This document shows, one piece after another, positions 16,635 to 25,226 of a DNA stretch of 31,723 bases. Below the pieces are notes generated by a model. The model saw only the letters and a list, made by a program, of their open reading frames with translations, had not been told where the DNA came from and searched no databases. This DNA comes from an uncultured Clostridia bacterium (lineage in GTDB: Bacteria; Bacillota; Clostridia; Christensenellales; Borkfalkiaceae), in contig CAKQSB010000020.1 of the NCBI GenBank assembly GCA_934271735.1, positions 1 through 31,723 of the forward strand, given 5' to 3'. Every line of letters starts with the position of its first letter. Position 1 is the stretch's first letter. The translations under genes and the position numbers were made by a program.

Positions 16635-17536
16635 TCTTTTAAACCTCCTACCGTAAATTTTGCAAGTATGAGTTTTTGCGCCGCGAGATAAAGGATAATG
16701 TTCGGTATCGCGACGAGCGTGAATCCCGCCATTATCTCCGGTATGGTTGCGCCGTATTTATCCGCGTTCGCCTGGAACGTAAGCATTCCGTATGCAAGCG
16801 TGGGATAGCTCGGCAACCAGATTATGAACGTTCCGTAGTCGTTCCACGCCCCTAAGAACTGCAAAACGAACAATACGGCGCACGTCGGAAGCACGAGGGG
16901 AATCATTATTGCGTACATCACCCTGTGATCGGACGCGCCGTCTATAAAAGCGGCCTCGGCATAGGTCCAGGAAATATGCTTGAACGCAGCAAACATCAGC
17001 ATGAAATGCACGCCCGAAAATACCGTCGACGGCGTTGTGATGACGGTTAAAAACATATTGTCGTAAACATGAAGGGCTTTCTTAACCGTCATAGCCGAGG
17101 GAAAGTTGCCGACGATGGGCGTTATCATAACGAATATGCCGAGCGCGTAAAGAAATTCTCTGCCGCGGAAACGGTATTTTGCCATAACGTAAGCGACGAT
17201 AGTCGTAAAAAACACGTTAATAAGCGACGTCGAAAACGCCCAGATTACCGAAAAACCGAACATTTGCGGGAATCTGTATTCTGCGGGATAGCCGTTTTTA
17301 ATAACAGGCATAACGAAGATGTCCAGCATCTTTTTGAAATTTGATAAACCCGTCTCCGCGATTTCCTTAGGAAAATCGAAAGCGTTTATCGTAAACTCGA
17401 ATTCCGATTTGAACGTCGTATATATCATCCATATAAGCGGGAAAAGCATACTTATACAGTAAATAATCATTAGCGACCATAAAACCGCCTTGAATATCTT
17501 CTGCCCCGCGCTTTGTCTTTGTTTAATCCTTTGCAT
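16631..17536 (-). CDS. Sugar ABC transporter permease (MalG type)
   Basis: A 301-residue membrane protein with about six transmembrane helices. The EAA loop that contacts the ATPase reads EAAFIDGASDHRVMYAIMIP, followed by LPTCAVLFVLQFLGAWNDY, a hallmark of MalG-type (CUT1) permeases. It pairs with the MalF-type permease upstream, starting 3 bases after that gene with a GGTGGAGGAG ribosome binding site inside the preceding codons. The two form the channel for oligosaccharides delivered by the solute-binding protein. No ATPase gene is in the window, so a shared MsmK/MalK-type ATPase elsewhere is expected. Confidence 0.92.
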   Translation of the reverse strand: MQRIKQRQSAGQKIFKAVLWSLMIIYCISMLFPLIWMIYTTFKSEFEFTINAFDFPKEIAETGLSNFKKMLDIFVMPVIKNGYPAEYRFPQMFGFSVIWAFSTSLINVFFTTIVAYVMAKYRFRGREFLYALGIFVMITPIVGNFPSAMTVKKALHVYDNMFLTVITTPSTVFSGVHFMLMFAAFKHISWTYAEAAFIDGASDHRVMYAIMIPLVLPTCAVLFVLQFLGAWNDYGTFIIWLPSYPTLAYGMLTFQANADKYGATIPEIMAGFTLVAIPNIILYLAAQKLILAKFTVGGLKE

Positions 17537-17539
17537 TGT

Positions 17540-18460
17540 CTACTCCTCCACCGGGTCGAGCTTATCGAGGATAAACTTTACGAGATATGTGAGCGGAGCG
17601 GAAATAAGCGTTAAGATTATACCGCCCGCGGCAAGCCTCGGATAATCCATTTTCTTGCCCGTCATAACGCCCGTTATGAAGTAATAACCCATATTGTATA
17701 CAGACGTGTCCGCACCGTAAAGATAGAACTCGATAAGCGGTCCGCAGTTTAAGAATATCCCTGCGAAACCCGTTACAAGGAAAGTCGATAACGTCGGAAA
17801 AATAAGTGGCAGGATGATGTACCAAAGCTCCTGAAACATATTAGATACGCCGTCTATCTGCGCGCTTTCGGTTATGCCCGCGTCGATTTCCTTCATCGCA
17901 TTCGGGTACACGATAAGACTTCCCGAAAACGATATCCATATCATATAGAAAAGGGTCGTCGGGAACATATACCTTACGTCTCTGACAAGATTCGGGAAAT
18001 CGCTTATGCCGAACTTGCGCATAAGATCGGGAAGCGCGCTTCCCGTGAAGTTCATAAACAAAAGACAGATGACGAACGACGAAACCACCTGCGGAATCAT
18101 CACTATAAACCTTATCGTTTTGTTCAGGAGACATTTTTTAAACAGCATATACGAGAACAAAATGTACAGCGGCATACAGATCGCAAGGTTTATAATGTAC
18201 ATAAGCAGCGAATTTTTGAGAGAGATCGCCACAAGTGAGCCTTGCGAGGATGTCATCAGATTCCAATACTCTTTAAAGTTATCGAACCTGGCGAACGTCA
18301 CATTGCCGTAAACGTCTATGTGTTCAAACGCCATTATAATAGAATTGAAATTTACAACGACGTAAAAAATCACGAACAAAAGTAACGGATAAATTAGTAC
18401 GCTTATTATAAAACCCGTTTGCTTCAGGTTTTTGTTTTTTCTCTTTTTAAATTGTTCCAT
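17540..18460 (-). CDS. Sugar ABC transporter permease (MalF/UgpA/LplB type)
   Basis: A 306-residue protein with about six membrane spans. The EAA motif region reads ESAQIDGVSNMFQELWYIILP, followed by LIFPTLSTFLVTGFAGIF, typical of the first permease of CUT1 importers. The closest general type is the LplB group, which goes with large lipoprotein solute-binding proteins. The start at 18460 lacks a clear ribosome binding site (TTACTTATTAA precedes it), unlike every other gene of the operon, so its translation may be weak. It lies 66 bases after the solute-binding protein gene. Confidence 0.9.
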   Translation of the reverse strand: MEQFKKRKNKNLKQTGFIISVLIYPLLLFVIFYVVVNFNSIIMAFEHIDVYGNVTFARFDNFKEYWNLMTSSQGSLVAISLKNSLLMYIINLAICMPLYILFSYMLFKKCLLNKTIRFIVMIPQVVSSFVICLLFMNFTGSALPDLMRKFGISDFPNLVRDVRYMFPTTLFYMIWISFSGSLIVYPNAMKEIDAGITESAQIDGVSNMFQELWYIILPLIFPTLSTFLVTGFAGIFLNCGPLIEFYLYGADTSVYNMGYYFITGVMTGKKMDYPRLAAGGIILTLISAPLTYLVKFILDKLDPVEE

Positions 18461-18526
18461 TTAATAAGTAAAAGTGTGTCTATAAGTCGATTATCAGGCA
18501 TTTTTAAATATTATCGCAAGGATAAA

Positions 18527-20314
18527 TCAAGCGTAAAATCCTTGTTTTCTCGCCTGATCCAAAAGCTTTGTCCAGGAAGTCTGATTGAATGCACCGCTTA
18601 CCATTTTGAATATCTGATTCGTGGTTCTGCCCGCATAAAGCCAGCTTACCGCAACCTTGTCGGAACCCATAATCTTGCCCGCGTCGTTATACGGGAAAAC
18701 CACTCCTTCGAGCCCTGCGGTTGTAGCGTAAACGATGGGCTCTTTAACTCTGTCCTGGAAAGGCCGAACGATGGCTATATTTTCGGTATCTCTGTAAATA
18801 TTCCATACGGTTTTTGCAAACGGAGTCATTTTAGCGAAGTTGTCTTCGGAAATCTCGTAATCGTAAGCTCTGATTATGCCCGTTTCCGAAGTGAATTTTT
18901 CAAGGCAATCGTCGCTTAAGGTGCGGGCGAGGAAATCGAGAAGAATTTCGGTTTTTCTCGTATCTTTTTCTTTTACGACGAAAAACGAACCGGTATCCTG
19001 CCCCGCAAGAACAGAGCCCTTGCCGCTACCGTCGATACCCTTCTGCCCTTCCATATAGGGAAGAAGCATAAATCTGTAATCGCGCTTGCCGAATCCTCTG
19101 TCGGCGTCCTGCTTTTCAACTTGCGGGAAAACACCTTTTTTAGCTTCATTTTCCCACCAGATACCCTCGCAGATCATAGCCGATTCGGCAATTTTGCCAT
19201 TCGATACGGGCGCGAAAAGGTATCTTTTCTGAACGTCGGTGTGGTTCGTGTTTTCCTTAACGGCGGGGTTTGCGTTATCCGAGCCGAAATAGATTTCCAT
19301 AAAAGAAATCGTATCGTAAATTTCCTTCATTCCGAAATATTCGTAGCCGTTTTCGACGGTGATAACCTTTTTGGTTCCGTCGTGCATTTCGACTTCCTTG
19401 CCCTTGGAATCGAATGCAAAATAATTCTCCGCACTCTCAACGCCCGCAAGCTGAGCAAACACGGCGTTCTGCACCATACCCGTGTAATTTTCGAATTTAT
19501 TCGGCCAGATAAACGGATAACAGTTTGCCGTGGATTTGATTTTTCCGAGCATTTGATCCCATTCCGCGATAGTCTGCGGCTGACCGTCGTCGTAAGTACC
19601 GTATTTCCCGTCCTTACCGGCGGATAAAATTCTGTCGCCCGAGGAATAATTGACCGCGCCGCCGCTTTTATAAACAAGCTTGCCGCCGTTATTTTCGTAA
19701 ACAATGCCCTGAACATCGAGCGCGGCGGTTACCGAAGAATCATTACCGTCGGCGAAGTTCAGCCAGCCCTTCTCCACGAAATCGCCGTAATCGAAAACGA
19801 GTCCGCCGATAGAATCGCAGTATGGCAAAAGATAGCAGCCGCTTCCGTTTTTGGAAGCAAGTTTAAGCCAGTTTTCCTTGTTCGTAAGCTTATCGCCGAT
19901 TTTCTCGTTTTCTCCTTCCAAAGTCGTATTTAAAATCGGCGTTAAATCGACGAGCTTATCGGTATTGATAAGTTCCTGGAAAGCAATATCTACGGTAAAG
20001 TACGCCGAAGCAACGCCCGAAGCCGCGTTTACCTCGTCGATAATATAACTCGCTTCTCTCTTCTCGTCCTGAATGTAAATTTGGTAGTCCTCGAGAGTTT
20101 CGTTATACTTGTTGGCTTCCTCGGTTATCCAGCTCGTACCCGTTCCGCCGCCGTAAACGTTGATGTAAATTTGTTTTTTATTCTTGTCGATAACCTGACT
20201 TTCGTTTGGTACGGAAGAACCGTTCTGACTGTTGTCTACAGAAGAATCGCCGCAGGAAACGGCAGACGTCAAAGCGAGACAGGCGCATAATAACGCCGCG
20301 ATTTTTTTCTTCAT
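18527..20314 (-). CDS. Extracellular solute-binding lipoprotein of the sugar ABC transporter
   Basis: 595 residues with a lipoprotein signal peptide (lipobox AVSC, acylated C21) and a Ser/Asn-rich linker. The body has the large size and alpha/beta pattern of family 1 solute-binding proteins of oligosaccharide importers: YGGGTGTSWITEEANKYNE near the N-terminus, then hinge segments and TIAEWDQMLGKIKSTA. It captures oligosaccharides outside the membrane and passes them to the permeases encoded next. The ATG at 20314 has a GGAGCAC ribosome binding site. It is separated from the preceding lipoprotein gene by 109 bases that hold a stem-loop, which may set its expression apart. Confidence 0.88.
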   Translation of the reverse strand: MKKKIAALLCACLALTSAVSCGDSSVDNSQNGSSVPNESQVIDKNKKQIYINVYGGGTGTSWITEEANKYNETLEDYQIYIQDEKREASYIIDEVNAASGVASAYFTVDIAFQELINTDKLVDLTPILNTTLEGENEKIGDKLTNKENWLKLASKNGSGCYLLPYCDSIGGLVFDYGDFVEKGWLNFADGNDSSVTAALDVQGIVYENNGGKLVYKSGGAVNYSSGDRILSAGKDGKYGTYDDGQPQTIAEWDQMLGKIKSTANCYPFIWPNKFENYTGMVQNAVFAQLAGVESAENYFAFDSKGKEVEMHDGTKKVITVENGYEYFGMKEIYDTISFMEIYFGSDNANPAVKENTNHTDVQKRYLFAPVSNGKIAESAMICEGIWWENEAKKGVFPQVEKQDADRGFGKRDYRFMLLPYMEGQKGIDGSGKGSVLAGQDTGSFFVVKEKDTRKTEILLDFLARTLSDDCLEKFTSETGIIRAYDYEISEDNFAKMTPFAKTVWNIYRDTENIAIVRPFQDRVKEPIVYATTAGLEGVVFPYNDAGKIMGSDKVAVSWLYAGRTTNQIFKMVSGAFNQTSWTKLLDQARKQGFYA

Positions 20315-20329
20315 TTTGTGCTCCTTTTT

Positions 20330-20396
20330 TTACGAATAAAACGAACTCGTCTTGCCCCGCCCGAAAACTTCGGACAGAAGCAAAACGAACCCGATT
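20330..20396 (-). promoter_or_regulatory. Intercistronic stem-loop before the solute-binding protein gene
   Basis: In the 109-base gap the minus strand forms an outer stem CGTTTTGC/GCAAGACG (one wobble pair) around an inner CCGAA-GTT-TTCGG hairpin. There is no clean T run after it, so it looks more like an RNA processing or stability element, or a leaky terminator, than a full stop. Confidence 0.5.
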
Positions 20397-20423
20397 TAAT
20401 TATTTATTTTGTTAATATTTTTA

Positions 20424-23300
20424 TTAAGCGAAACGTACTTCCGTAAGCATAATGTTGCAAACGGGATATTTTGTATTTACTTTTTTATTATGTATTGCAA
20501 ACACCGCCGTTTCGGGCGCGCCCGTGATGTCGAGAGCAAGCACTCTGTCGTTTCCGACTTTCGCTCCGAGAATATTCAACTCTTGCGCAAAATTGTCTCC
20601 TTCGCTGGCGTTAAACTGTTCTTCGGTTTCGTAAAGCCTCACTCTTCCATAATTGTCCGTGGAAGATTCCGCTCTGCTCCAAACAATTTTCGTTCTGCCG
20701 AAAAGCCTGATGTATTCTGCGATTTCTCCGAAATTAACATTCAATTTTATCGAGCTCGCCGCAGTAAAATCGAATTTTGCATAGCCGTTTTCCTCGTCGT
20801 AGCTTATCGTTCCGCCTTTACCGTCCGATACCCAAAGATTTATGTTATCCTTGGAAACGAGGTTGCCCGTCATAAGATTCATAACTGTTTCGCTTACTTC
20901 GATTTTGGCAAATACGAGCTCTTTTACATATAACGCTCTGCCGCCCGCGGCGTCCGAAACAAGGAAGGTTATTCCCGAATTATCGTTAAGATCAAGGTGA
21001 GCGAAATGCATTGTGTATGTCGCATATTCGTTTTCGGAATCGATATTGTAAATCGCATCCGAATTCCACGAACCGTCCATAAACACGCGAAGCGAAGCGT
21101 TCGCACCCTTAACCGTAAACTTAACCGCATTATAACCCTTAGCTTTTGCGGTTTTAACGATTGCGTGCGAAAGAGTGTAGGTGTCGTAGTTTCCGTTGGC
21201 GGGGAAAATCATCGCGCCTTCGGCTTCATCGTAGCTCGGCTGAACGCCCGAACCGCTGTTATAATACCATTTTTCGAGAAGCTCCCCGGAAGCAAGATTC
21301 ATTTCCGTGTAATCGGGCTCCGTCGGGGGTACGTCGTAAGTAAATCTCATTTCCTTAATTAAAACGGGATCCTCGCCTTTTGCATTGGAGGATAATATCG
21401 CAACACCCGATTTCTCGTTGAAAATAAGATCTCCGAAGTAAAGTATGCCCTCAACGTATTCGCCGCTTGTGTTTACAGCAAACTTCACGTCTCTGCCCCA
21501 GTTTGTTTCAACAAACAGGCTTACCTCGCCCGCGCTTCCCTTAACAAGGAATTTAACCGCAGTGTAACCCTTCTTCTGAGCTTTTCTCAACGCTTCGTGC
21601 TCAAAATTGAACGTGTCGCCGTTGGCGTTCGCGGGGAAAGACATCGCGCCCTCTTCCGAATTGTATGTCGCAGCGTCGCTCACGCTCGCGTTATGAGCCC
21701 ATTTATCCGTAAGCTCTTCCGCCACAAGGTTCTTTTCATTATAAATGCCTTCTTCCTCGATAACTACGTCCGTCTCAAAGAAACGCAATTCCGAGAGAAC
21801 GAGCGCGGCTTTATCCGTTATTATCGAGAAACCCGCAGTTTCGTCTATTTCGATTTTTTTGACCGCCTCGTCAAGGTTATATGCTACTCTTCTCGTCGTA
21901 GCTTCGGCAAGGTCTCTCGAGAAACCGCCCCAGTCGCCCGTAGTGTTATTGTAAACGCGCGTGGTGCCTTTGCCGCTATAGGTGATGACGAGATATTTAT
22001 ATCCGTTGTCGTAAGCGGTTTTTATTATACCTTTCTGCAAAGTGTAAGGCCAGCTGTTGGCTGTTCCCGTGAAGGAGATTCCGCTGAGCTCGTCGTTATA
22101 AACTGGCGTGCCGTAGGACTCGTTATACCCCCAGAGCGGGAAAAATTCCTTATCGGTGAAATCGAGAGTCGAGACGTCCTCTATATTGAACGCCGAAACC
22201 TCGGACACCGTCATATCCTTAATATAAAGTCCGTTTTCCGAAACGATTTTCATTCCGTTAAGCTCGGAAAGCGAAAGTCTTGCGACTGCGTAATCCTCGG
22301 CGGAAAGCGCGATTTCGTCGTCTCCGCAAGCAATCGTTCCTTCGCCTTTATAGCTTATTCTGACATATTTATAACTTTCGGGAATTACGATTTCGGAAAG
22401 TCCGTTCGTTCCGATATACTTTGACGCGCCTTCCGTTTCGTCATAGTTTCCGCCGAAAACAACGGCTACGTCCTTTGCCGCAAGATTCGCTGTTGCAAGG
22501 TCGATGACGACAAACTCGTTTTCTTTTTCCGAGCTGACCTCGTCGTTTTTCATAAACGTTGCCGTGTAAACATATTTACCTTCCGTGGCAACAAACTTGT
22601 TATCCACGTACGAAACATCCGTTCCGTCCGCCGTTTTAAGTGTGTACGTTGCGGAAATATTCTGAATCGACGAGGGTGATTTACTCGCAACGGGAAGCTC
22701 TATTTCGCTCCCGACAAGATATATGTTTTTGAAAACGTCGTCCGCGAGATATTTGAGCGCAGGGCTTCCCTCGTCGGTAAATTTAACGGTAAATTCTATC
22801 GAATCCTTTACGAACGACGCTTTGATTTTGTAAACTTTACCGAGCTCGAGAGACTTGATATACTCTTCGGTAAGTTCTAAATTACCCGGCGTATAATCGT
22901 AGTTTTCCTCGGCTAAAGTCTCGCCTTCCACCGTTATCGTTACGGTATCGTCCATAATCGGCTCTTCGTCCGGTTGAGTCTTATCGAAAAAAGTAAAGCC
23001 CGCGAGCGCGTTTCTGTAATCGACGGTAAAAAGTCCGCCTTCTTCCGTCTCATTACCGAACATAACTCCGAGTTCGCGCGGTTTTTCGGGCTCTTTGCTC
23101 TCGGATTGACTTTCGACAGGCGTTTCGCTTTCGTACTTGCTCTCGTTATCCTTATCGGACGTCGTTTCCGAAGTTTTGTCCGACGCGGAAACCGACGACC
23201 CGTCCGATGCGGAATTACCGTCTCCGTTGCCGCAGCTTATCGCCGCAAACGCAGTTATTATAACCATGATTGCGATAAGCAGAATTTTTGTGAGTTTCAT
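20424..23300 (-). CDS. Large lipoprotein with tandem jelly-roll-like repeats (glycan binding?)
   Basis: 958 residues with a lipobox AISC (C23), then a Ser/Glu/Asp-rich linker to about 75. Residues 80-265 hold Ig-like domains. From about 271 on there are five tandem units of roughly 100-150 residues: 271-370 (weak), 378-512, 523-655, 667-799 and 808-958. Units 3 and 4 are the clearest pair: both have EEGAM/EAEGAM-x-FPAN, then KKGYTAVKFLVKG against AKGYNAVKFTVKG. The units look like carbohydrate-binding jelly rolls with no catalytic motif. It is the first gene of the operon, with an excellent GGAGGAAA ribosome binding site, so it should be abundant. A surface glycan-capture role is inferred; I do not recognise a named family. 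Confidence 0.75.
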   Translation of the reverse strand: MKLTKILLIAIMVIITAFAAISCGNGDGNSASDGSSVSASDKTSETTSDKDNESKYESETPVESQSESKEPEKPRELGVMFGNETEEGGLFTVDYRNALAGFTFFDKTQPDEEPIMDDTVTITVEGETLAEENYDYTPGNLELTEEYIKSLELGKVYKIKASFVKDSIEFTVKFTDEGSPALKYLADDVFKNIYLVGSEIELPVASKSPSSIQNISATYTLKTADGTDVSYVDNKFVATEGKYVYTATFMKNDEVSSEKENEFVVIDLATANLAAKDVAVVFGGNYDETEGASKYIGTNGLSEIVIPESYKYVRISYKGEGTIACGDDEIALSAEDYAVARLSLSELNGMKIVSENGLYIKDMTVSEVSAFNIEDVSTLDFTDKEFFPLWGYNESYGTPVYNDELSGISFTGTANSWPYTLQKGIIKTAYDNGYKYLVITYSGKGTTRVYNNTTGDWGGFSRDLAEATTRRVAYNLDEAVKKIEIDETAGFSIITDKAALVLSELRFFETDVVIEEEGIYNEKNLVAEELTDKWAHNASVSDAATYNSEEGAMSFPANANGDTFNFEHEALRKAQKKGYTAVKFLVKGSAGEVSLFVETNWGRDVKFAVNTSGEYVEGILYFGDLIFNEKSGVAILSSNAKGEDPVLIKEMRFTYDVPPTEPDYTEMNLASGELLEKWYYNSGSGVQPSYDEAEGAMIFPANGNYDTYTLSHAIVKTAKAKGYNAVKFTVKGANASLRVFMDGSWNSDAIYNIDSENEYATYTMHFAHLDLNDNSGITFLVSDAAGGRALYVKELVFAKIEVSETVMNLMTGNLVSKDNINLWVSDGKGGTISYDEENGYAKFDFTAASSIKLNVNFGEIAEYIRLFGRTKIVWSRAESSTDNYGRVRLYETEEQFNASEGDNFAQELNILGAKVGNDRVLALDITGAPETAVFAIHNKKVNTKYPVCNIMLTEVRFA

Positions 23301-23346
23301 CTTTGTTTCCTCCAGTTTGATCTTTATACTTCCGTTTTAATAAATT

Positions 23347-23423
23347 TCGTGCCCGAAACCCTGTTTTTCGGTTACTTCACGGCACGAATTTTTGTCACGG
23401 GTCTCCCGACTGCGATTATTATA
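23347..23423 (-). promoter_or_regulatory. Glycan operon promoter and leader hairpin
   Basis: On the minus strand a perfect TATAAT lies at 23418-23423; 17 bases upstream is AAGAAA (23441-23446), a poor -35, which suggests an activator is needed. The leader of about 110 bases contains a stem TTCGTGCC/GGCACGAA (plus strand 23346-23353 with 23381-23388) before the ribosome binding site of the 20424-23300 gene. Confidence 0.65.
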
Positions 23424-23463
23424 GCACCCCCTTTATTCGGTTTCTTGTTTTATTTAATCGTTA

Positions 23464-23570
23464 AGTGGCGATTTTCTACTTTCTTTTTTTGCCTGTTTTT
23501 AATTTAAACGGCGATTTAGCCTTATATTTTTGCTTTTTTGGGTTGTTTTTTCAAAATTCAATTGCGATTT
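23464..23570. promoter_or_regulatory. Candidate AraC-regulator binding repeats
   Basis: Between the divergent promoters, TTAAGTGGCGATTT (23461-23474) and TTAAACGGCGATTT (23504-23517) are direct repeats 43 bases apart, about four helical turns, and TTGCGATTT recurs at 23562-23570 next to the regulator's -35. The spacing suits a dimeric AraC-type protein; binding is inferred. Confidence 0.45.
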
Positions 23571-23574
23571 TTAA

Positions 23575-23603
23575 TTGACACGTCGGCTCCCGTCTGCTAT
23601 AAT
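23575..23603 (+). promoter_or_regulatory. Promoter of the AraC-type regulator
   Basis: Perfect TTGACA (23575-23580) and TATAAT (23598-23603) are 17 bases apart. The ATG follows at 23610, only 6 bases after the -10, which is where transcription should begin. The mRNA is therefore predicted to be leaderless. Confidence 0.85.
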
Positions 23604-23609
23604 TCGATT

Positions 23610-24494
23610 ATGGATTCTTTTGAAAAACCGATTTTTACGGACATTGCCGTACCGAAAAACAATGAAGTGAACACGGCGGATTTTTTGCGTTCGTCCCCCT
23701 GGGGAGACTGCGATATAACGTTCACCTGGACAAATTCCGATTTCAACGCCCTGCACAATCACAACCACTGGGAGCTTTTCGTTATAGGAAGCGGAAAAAT
23801 AACGCACGCAATAAACGGAGAGCTTTACGATCTTTCAAGAGGCGACGCATTCCTCGTTCGTCCGCAGGACATACACTGCTTCAAAAACCCCGATTTCGAT
23901 TATCAGCAAATCAATTTTTTGATAAAAAGCGAGTTTTTACAAAAATATTTATCGGCATATAAAGAAGGATTATACGAAGAGCTGCTGAACGACCCGTCGC
24001 CGTTGGCGTTTAAAATCCCCGAAAACAGGCTTCAAAGCAGCATTTATAAAATGCTTTCCCTTCAGACCGTTCAGGGAAACGACGTTTTAAGCCACGTTTT
24101 CCACACCAAGCTTATTTTCGATTCGCTTTTGCAGGTGTTTTTCGAACAGCGTTACTCTTATACGGAAGCTTATCCGCAATGGTTCAAAAATTTGCTTAAC
24201 GAGCTGAATAAGCCTAACGCCTATCAGCTTTCAACCGACGAAATCGTTAAGCTTACCCCCTACAGTTATTCGAGGCTATGCTTTCTTTTTAAAAAGCATA
24301 CCGGTAAAACGCTCAACGAATACATGCTCGGCTTAAAGCTTACCCACGCAAAAGAGCAACTCCGATTCACGGGGCTCACCACGCTCGAAATTTCGAGCGA
24401 TATAGGCTTCTCGTCGCTTTCGCATTTTAATCACATATTTAAGAAAGCATTCGGAATGACTCCGTCAAAATATCGTTCGGAGTTCAGAAACTGA
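23610..24494 (+). CDS. AraC-family transcriptional regulator of the glycan operon
   Basis: 294 residues from the ATG at 23610. The N-terminal cupin sensor domain shows HNHNHWELFVIGSG, then GDAFLVRPQDIHCF. The C-terminal double helix-turn-helix runs over about the last 100 residues, with YSRLCFLFKKHTGKTLNEY and the AraC signature IGFSSLSHFNHIFKKAFGMT followed by PSKY. An upstream in-frame ATG at 23538 would lie before the promoter and is rejected. Divergent orientation from the operon and the weak operon -35 make it the likely activator, with the cupin sensing a mono- or disaccharide. It ends just before a bidirectional terminator. Confidence 0.88.
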   Translation: MDSFEKPIFTDIAVPKNNEVNTADFLRSSPWGDCDITFTWTNSDFNALHNHNHWELFVIGSGKITHAINGELYDLSRGDAFLVRPQDIHCFKNPDFDYQQINFLIKSEFLQKYLSAYKEGLYEELLNDPSPLAFKIPENRLQSSIYKMLSLQTVQGNDVLSHVFHTKLIFDSLLQVFFEQRYSYTEAYPQWFKNLLNELNKPNAYQLSTDEIVKLTPYSYSRLCFLFKKHTGKTLNEYMLGLKLTHAKEQLRFTGLTTLEISSDIGFSSLSHFNHIFKKAFGMTPSKYRSEFRN

Positions 24495-24506
24495 AACTAC
24501 GCTAAT

Positions 24507-24537
24507 AAAAAAACCGCGTTTCCGCGGTTTTTATTTT
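24507..24537. terminator. Bidirectional terminator between AraC and SIS genes
   Basis: AACCGCG-TTTC-CGCGGTT with an A run before and a T run after; it serves the convergent AraC gene (plus) and the SIS-ROK operon (minus). Confidence 0.85.
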
Positions 24538-24585
24538 GCTTAATGCAGTTAAAAAAATGCGTTTAATCGACTTATAGGCAGCCTT

Positions 24586-25224
24586 TTAGAAAAACTCCTC
24601 TTCAAGCATCGCGCAAAGACAATGATACACGGGCAGGTGCATTTCTTGAATTTTAAAGGTTTCCGTTTCGGGAACGCGGACGTTCGCATCGCATAAAGCA
24701 GAAAGCTTGCTTTCGTTTTTGCCTGTAAAAGAAATCGTTTTCAAACCCATAGCTTTGGCAACCTCCGCGCAGTAAACGCAGTTCATCGAATTACCCGAGG
24801 TGGAGATCATCAAAGCGACGTCGCCCTCATCCGCAAGCCCGTAAAGCTGCTGCGCAAAAGCGACCTGCGGCTCGCGATCGTTTGCAAAAGCCGTTGAAAA
24901 TGCGATATGCGACGTAAGCGAAATCGCTCTCAAAGAGCCCTCGAGAGTGGCTTGAAGCTTTGCCCCGTCCTCGCCGAACGCCCCGAGTTTTTCATAAATG
25001 TCGGGGTTGATTTTTCTCGGTTTTTTAAATCTTTTCAAAAGCTCCCCGACGATATGCTCGCTGTCCGCCGCGCTTCCGCCGTTTCCGCAAACAAGCAGTT
25101 TTTTGCCGTTTTTATAAGCGTCGAAAAGAATTTCAAACGCGGCAAGAATGTCGTTTCTGCACATTTCCAGGACGGGACAACGAACGAAAAGCTCCTCGTA
25201 AATATTCTTTGTAGCATCTTTCAT
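24586..25224 (-). CDS. SIS-domain sugar-phosphate isomerase (GmhA-like)
   Basis: 212 residues, the size of GmhA/DiaA proteins. A single SIS domain with the phosphosugar-binding motifs CGNGGSAADSEHIVGEL (46-62) and STSGNS (141-146), and QEMHLPVYH (193-201). E61 and the histidine in EMHLPVYH match the catalytic Glu/His pair of D-sedoheptulose-7-phosphate isomerase. In this sugar context the physiological reaction may be isomerisation of another sugar phosphate rather than heptose synthesis; no other heptose gene is present. It starts 2 bases after the ROK kinase stop, with a GGAGAA ribosome binding site, and is co-transcribed with it. Confidence 0.8.
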   Translation of the reverse strand: MKDATKNIYEELFVRCPVLEMCRNDILAAFEILFDAYKNGKKLLVCGNGGSAADSEHIVGELLKRFKKPRKINPDIYEKLGAFGEDGAKLQATLEGSLRAISLTSHIAFSTAFANDREPQVAFAQQLYGLADEGDVALMISTSGNSMNCVYCAEVAKAMGLKTISFTGKNESKLSALCDANVRVPETETFKIQEMHLPVYHCLCAMLEEEFF

Positions 25225-25226
25225 CG

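Noticed and set aside
21597..22424. A 275-codon plus-strand frame inside the large lipoprotein gene.
   Set aside because: Antisense shadow of the lipoprotein gene, Arg/Phe-rich with no domain; many such shadows occur across the operon.
23538..23609. Upstream in-frame start for the AraC regulator at 23538.
   Set aside because: It would place the start before a perfect promoter, has no ribosome binding site, and adds residues not typical of the cupin domain.
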